Assembly: GCA_002435955.1 (NCBI GenBank)
Contig: DIWZ01000004.1
Span: 1 to 17,399, forward strand
DNA length: 17,399 nucleotides
Reading direction: 5' to 3'
From: Pelobacter sp. UBA6093
GTDB taxonomy: Bacteria; Desulfobacterota; Desulfuromonadia; Desulfuromonadales; Syntrophotaleaceae
Below the pieces are notes generated by a model. It ran no database searches, had not been told where the DNA came from, and saw only the letters and a program-made list of their open reading frames with translations. Positions within the stretch are counted from its first letter, which is position 1, and the number at the start of each line of letters is the position of its first letter. The translations under genes and the position numbers were made by a program. Shown here piece after piece: positions 14,395 through 17,399 of this stretch.

Positions 14395-14408
14395 CCCCGT
14401 TTGTTTTT
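14377..14408 (+). terminator. Terminator of the receiver gene, interleaved with the valS promoter
   Basis: AACGGGGATT (14377-14386) pairs perfectly with AATCCCCGTT (14392-14401) around a five-base loop, followed by TGTTTTT. This is a good intrinsic terminator for transcripts arriving from the receiver gene. Confidence 0.75.
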
Positions 14409-14466
14409 GGTCGGCATGTGGTTGGTAGCCATGCCATACATGCATTGCTTAAAGGATGGACTGTCC

Positions 14467-17124
14467 ATGGAACCGAAACTCCCCAAAGGTTACGAGCCTC
14501 ACGATGTCGAGGCCAAATGGTATAAATTCTGGACGGATAACGGTTTGTTTCATGCAGATGAAACTTCTCCGAAAACGCCCTTTTCCATTGTTATCCCCCC
14601 GCCCAATGTGACCGGCGTTCTGCATATGGGGCATGCCCTTAACAATACCCTGCAGGACATCCTGGTTCGATGGAAGAGCATGGAAGGGTACGAAGTATTG
14701 TGGCAGCCCGGTACCGATCACGCCGGTATTGCTACCCAGAATGTGGTGGAAAAACAGCTGGCTGCTGAAGGCAGCAGTCGCCACGATCTTGGTCGCGACG
14801 GTTTTGTCGAGCGGGTTTGGCAGTGGCGCACCGAATCCGGCGGGCAGATCATTAACCAGCTCAAGCGCCTGGGTTCCGCCTGCGATTGGGAGCGTGAACG
14901 CTTTACCATGGACGATGGCCTCTCCCGTGCGGTGCGCGAAGTGTTCGTTACCCTTTACGAGGAAGGTCTTATCTATCGGGACAACCGCCTGATCAATTGG
15001 TGCCCACGCTGTCATACGGCTCTGTCGGATCTTGAAGTGGAACATCAGGATCAGAAGGGCAGCCTCTGGCATCTTCGTTATCCAGTGATCGGCACCGACC
15101 GTTTTCTCGTGGTTGCGACGACGCGCCCTGAAACCATGCTCGGCGACAGCGCCGTTGCCGTGCATCCGGAAGATGAGCGCTATGCCGACCTGATCGGAAA
15201 GTCGATCATGTTGCCGTTGATGGAGCGGGCGATCCCGATTATTGCCGACGATTATGTCGACAAGGAGTTTGGCAGCGGAGCAGTGAAGATTACTCCGGCG
15301 CACGATTTTAATGATTTCGAAATCGGCAAGCGCCACGATCTCGAGTTCATCAACATCTTCGATGAATCCGGCGTCGTCAACGGCAATGGTGGGCGGTACC
15401 GCGGTCTGGAGCGTTTCGACGCCCGCAAACAGGTGCTTGCAGATCTGGAGGCCGCCGGTCTGCTGGAACGGATCGATGAGCATCTTAATGCGGTGGGCGA
15501 ATGTTATCGCTGCAAAACAGTCATCGAACCTTATATGAGTCTGCAGTGGTATGTGAATGTAGAACCTCTGGCCGCAAAGGCCATTGAAGCGGTACAGACC
15601 GGCCAGACCCGCATTCTTCCCCAGCAGTGGGAAAAGACCTACTTTGAGTGGATGTTCAATATCCGGGACTGGTGCATCAGTCGCCAGATCTGGTGGGGAC
15701 ATCGTATTCCCGCCTGGTTCTGCGCCGACTGCAACGAAATTACCGTTTCCCGCGAAGATCCTTCCGTTTGCGCCCATTGCGGGGCCAAGGAGTTGCGTCA
15801 GGAAACCGATGTCCTCGATACCTGGTTCAGCTCGGCGTTGTGGCCCTTTTCCACCATGGGCTGGCCTGATAAGACCGCGACCTTGCAGAAATTCTATCCG
15901 ACTTCCTGCCTGGTGACCGGCTTCGATATCCTGTTTTTCTGGGTGGCCCGCATGATGATGATGGGCATCAAGTTCATGGGCGAGGTGCCATTCAAGGATG
16001 TCTACATCCATGCTCTGGTGCGGGATGCCCAGGGACAGAAAATGAGCAAAAGTAAGGGCAATGTCATCGACCCCCTGACCGTTATCGACGAATATGGGAC
16101 CGATGCCTTCCGCTTTACCCTCGCTGCTTTTGCCGCCCAGGGGCGTGATGTCAAGCTTTCTGTTGATCGCATTGCGGGTTATCGTAATTTCGTGAATAAG
16201 CTCTGGAACGCCAGCCGTTTCGCGCTCATGAACCTCGAAGGCTTCGACCCCGCCGACCTCGATCTGAAAAATCGTGATCTGACCCTCGCCGAGCGGTGGA
16301 TCCTTGCGCGGTTGGTGGCGGTGGCCGGTGAAACCAGGCAAGCCCTGGAAGAATACAAGTTCAACGAAGCGGCCAGCGCTCTGTACGCTTTCACCTGGCA
16401 CGAATTCTGTGACTGGTTTATCGAGCTGAGCAAGGACGACCTTTACGGCGATGATCCCACCCGCAAGGCTACCGCTCAGGCCGTGTTGTACACCGTCCTG
16501 GAGCAATTACTGCGCCTGTTGCATCCTTTCATGCCGTTTGTCACCGAAGAAATCTGGCAAGCCTTGCCCGGCGTACGTCCGGCGGTATCGATCATGTCCT
16601 CCTCGTTTTCCAGTGTAGCGGATTTGCCCGAAGACCGGCAGGGCGCAGCGCGGATGGAGCTGATCATGGATGTTATCAAGGGGATTCGCAATATCCGGGG
16701 AGAGATGAATGTCCCCCCCGGAAAACGCATTGCCGCGGTGCTCGATTGCAAAACGAACGATTCCACCGAAGTGCTTGCCGCGGGCGAAGGGTATATCAAA
16801 AGCCTTGCCCGGGTCGACTCCCTGGTGTTTGGCGTGGCTGTCGAACGCCCCGCGCAGGCGGCCACCCAGGTCGCGGGTGAGGTTGAGATCCTGTTGCCGC
16901 TGGCCGGGCTGATCGATCTGGACGAGGAACAAAAACGTCTGGAAAAAGAAATCGCCAAGGTGGAAAAGGATGTCATGATGTTCAGCAAAAAACTCTCCAA
17001 CGAATCGTTTCTGGCCAAGGCTCCCCCCGAAGTTCTGGAAAAGGATCGCCAGAAGCTGGAGGACGCCCGGGAAAAACTGGCTATTCTGCAACAGAGCCTG
17101 ACCAAAATCACATCGCTGCAATAA
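14467..17124 (+). CDS. valS: Valyl-tRNA synthetase
   Basis: Class I enzyme that attaches valine to tRNA-Val. The 885 residues include the HIGH-type motif HMGH (53-56) after PPPNVTG, the editing (CP1) domain containing TTRPETMLGDSAVAVHP, KMSKS at 525-529, and a C-terminal coiled-coil arm (about 815-885). Cysteine pairs Cys419/Cys422 and Cys435/Cys438 form a zinc knuckle; Cys179/182 (CPRC) and Cys346/349 (CYRC) may bind a second zinc. ATG 14467 begins the family N-terminus (MEPKLPKGYEP) and has AAGGA ten bases upstream (14452-14456); the frame is open to 14401, at the promoter start, so a longer protein is unlikely. It is followed by a terminator, so it is probably transcribed alone. Confidence 0.98.
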   Translation: MEPKLPKGYEPHDVEAKWYKFWTDNGLFHADETSPKTPFSIVIPPPNVTGVLHMGHALNNTLQDILVRWKSMEGYEVLWQPGTDHAGIATQNVVEKQLAAEGSSRHDLGRDGFVERVWQWRTESGGQIINQLKRLGSACDWERERFTMDDGLSRAVREVFVTLYEEGLIYRDNRLINWCPRCHTALSDLEVEHQDQKGSLWHLRYPVIGTDRFLVVATTRPETMLGDSAVAVHPEDERYADLIGKSIMLPLMERAIPIIADDYVDKEFGSGAVKITPAHDFNDFEIGKRHDLEFINIFDESGVVNGNGGRYRGLERFDARKQVLADLEAAGLLERIDEHLNAVGECYRCKTVIEPYMSLQWYVNVEPLAAKAIEAVQTGQTRILPQQWEKTYFEWMFNIRDWCISRQIWWGHRIPAWFCADCNEITVSREDPSVCAHCGAKELRQETDVLDTWFSSALWPFSTMGWPDKTATLQKFYPTSCLVTGFDILFFWVARMMMMGIKFMGEVPFKDVYIHALVRDAQGQKMSKSKGNVIDPLTVIDEYGTDAFRFTLAAFAAQGRDVKLSVDRIAGYRNFVNKLWNASRFALMNLEGFDPADLDLKNRDLTLAERWILARLVAVAGETRQALEEYKFNEAASALYAFTWHEFCDWFIELSKDDLYGDDPTRKATAQAVLYTVLEQLLRLLHPFMPFVTEEIWQALPGVRPAVSIMSSSFSSVADLPEDRQGAARMELIMDVIKGIRNIRGEMNVPPGKRIAAVLDCKTNDSTEVLAAGEGYIKSLARVDSLVFGVAVERPAQAATQVAGEVEILLPLAGLIDLDEEQKRLEKEIAKVEKDVMMFSKKLSNESFLAKAPPEVLEKDRQKLEDAREKLAILQQSLTKITSLQ

Positions 17125-17135
17125 CCGATGGCGCC

Positions 17136-17183
17136 GTAACGTCTCCGTCGCCAATGCGGCTGCGGCCCACCGGCCGACGTTAC
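17136..17183 (+). other. Inverted repeat after valS
   Basis: GTAACGTC (17136-17143) and GACGTTAC (17176-17183) are perfect 8-base inverted copies 32 bases apart, with a GC-rich interior. They lie just before the valS terminator and have no T run of their own. Possibly a 3' protective fold. Confidence 0.35.
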
Positions 17184-17205
17184 TGTGTCGTCCGGAACTT
17201 TCCAT

Positions 17206-17241
17206 AAAAGCCCGCCCAACCGCCAGGTTGGCGGGCTTTTT
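17206..17241 (+). terminator. Rho-independent terminator after valS
   Basis: The left arm AAAAGCCCGCC-C-AACC (17206-17221, one bulged C) pairs with GGTTGGCGGGCTTTT (17226-17240) around loop GCCA, and the T run ends the structure. The A tract on the left side means it might also act on leftward transcripts. Confidence 0.92.
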
Positions 17242-17275
17242 CTTATATGTGCGTTTTTCCGGCAGACCGCGCACC

Positions 17276-17303
17276 TTGACAAACCTGCGAAGTTCCCTAA
17301 TCT
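17276..17303 (+). promoter_or_regulatory. Possible promoter reading into the right-edge repeat
   Basis: Perfect TTGACA (17276-17281), 16 bases, and a weak TAATCT (17298-17303). It would start transcription at the boundary of the inverted repeat copy, for a gene beyond the window. Confidence 0.3.
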
Positions 17304-17305
17304 TT

Positions 17306-17399
17306 AGTTAGTTTTCATCCGGAAACGGCCCTTTCCCCCAATCTCTGCGTCAATCCGCACGCTTGCGTGTGCGGCGTAGACATCTACGCCTCCGTGCAA
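17306..17399 (-). repeat. Palindromic repeat, copy 3 (inverted, cut by window end)
   Basis: The reverse complement matches copy 1 from position 34 to about 122 with three substitutions. It includes the core hairpin GGCGTAGA-TG-TCTACGCC, the intact CGCTTGC-type flank and the short right arm GGGGGAAAGGGCC-GTTTCCGGATGAAAA. Its boundary TTAGTTAGTTTTC resembles the GTTAGTTTT at the end of copy 2. The rest lies beyond the window. Confidence 0.85.

Noticed and set aside
14449..16506. 685-codon minus-strand frame
   Set aside because: It is antisense to valS, has no domain, and is explained by the codon bias of valS.

Overview
The window looks like chromosomal DNA of a Desulfuromonadia-type deltaproteobacterium (Geobacter/Pelobacter relatives). 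The basis is family knowledge: the nadK-recN pair, a short ArgA-type acetyltransferase, an M23 peptidase opening with a 'IIIPEGH' segment, secA followed by argJ, a Ros/MucR zinc-finger regulator, a PilZ signalling protein, and a receiver protein with a very acidic linker placed before valS. The species cannot be proved from the window alone. Almost all of it is ordinary, well-conserved housekeeping sequence.

Layout. 1-355 holds two tandem copies of a long palindromic repeat. 388-4475 is a rightward group: nadK, recN, short N-acetylglutamate synthase, LytM-type peptidase; it ends at a terminator. 4684-8610 is secA then argJ, closed by a very strong terminator. 8735-10575 is deoC-deoB, coupled by an ATGA overlap. 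10563-12111 is a leftward pair, a pseudo-receiver/PilZ protein and a MucR/Ros regulator; the PilZ gene overlaps the end of deoB tail to tail. 12112-12872 is a 761-base AT-rich divergent regulatory region. 12873-14255 is a receiver-domain protein and 14467-17124 is valS, whose promoter is interleaved with the terminator of the gene before it. The last ~95 bases are a third copy of the palindromic repeat, in the opposite orientation, cut by the window edge.

How the genes fit together. The short NAGS (2982) and ArgJ (7426) are the acetyl-group entry and recycling steps of arginine synthesis. DeoC and DeoB together interconvert pentose phosphates and break down deoxyribose phosphate. RecN (repair), SecA (export) and ValS (translation) are unrelated core functions. 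The three regulators between 10563 and 14255 form a small signalling island: a PilZ protein whose receiver has lost the phosphoacceptor Asp, a DNA-binding zinc-finger protein, and an apparently phosphorylatable receiver without a recognised output domain.

No mobile-element gene, CRISPR array, tRNA, rRNA or defence system was found. The least explained parts are the palindromic repeat family at both edges, the receiver protein with its acidic linker and helical tail, the PilZ pseudo-receiver, and several regulatory arrangements, especially the overlapping terminator/promoter before valS.
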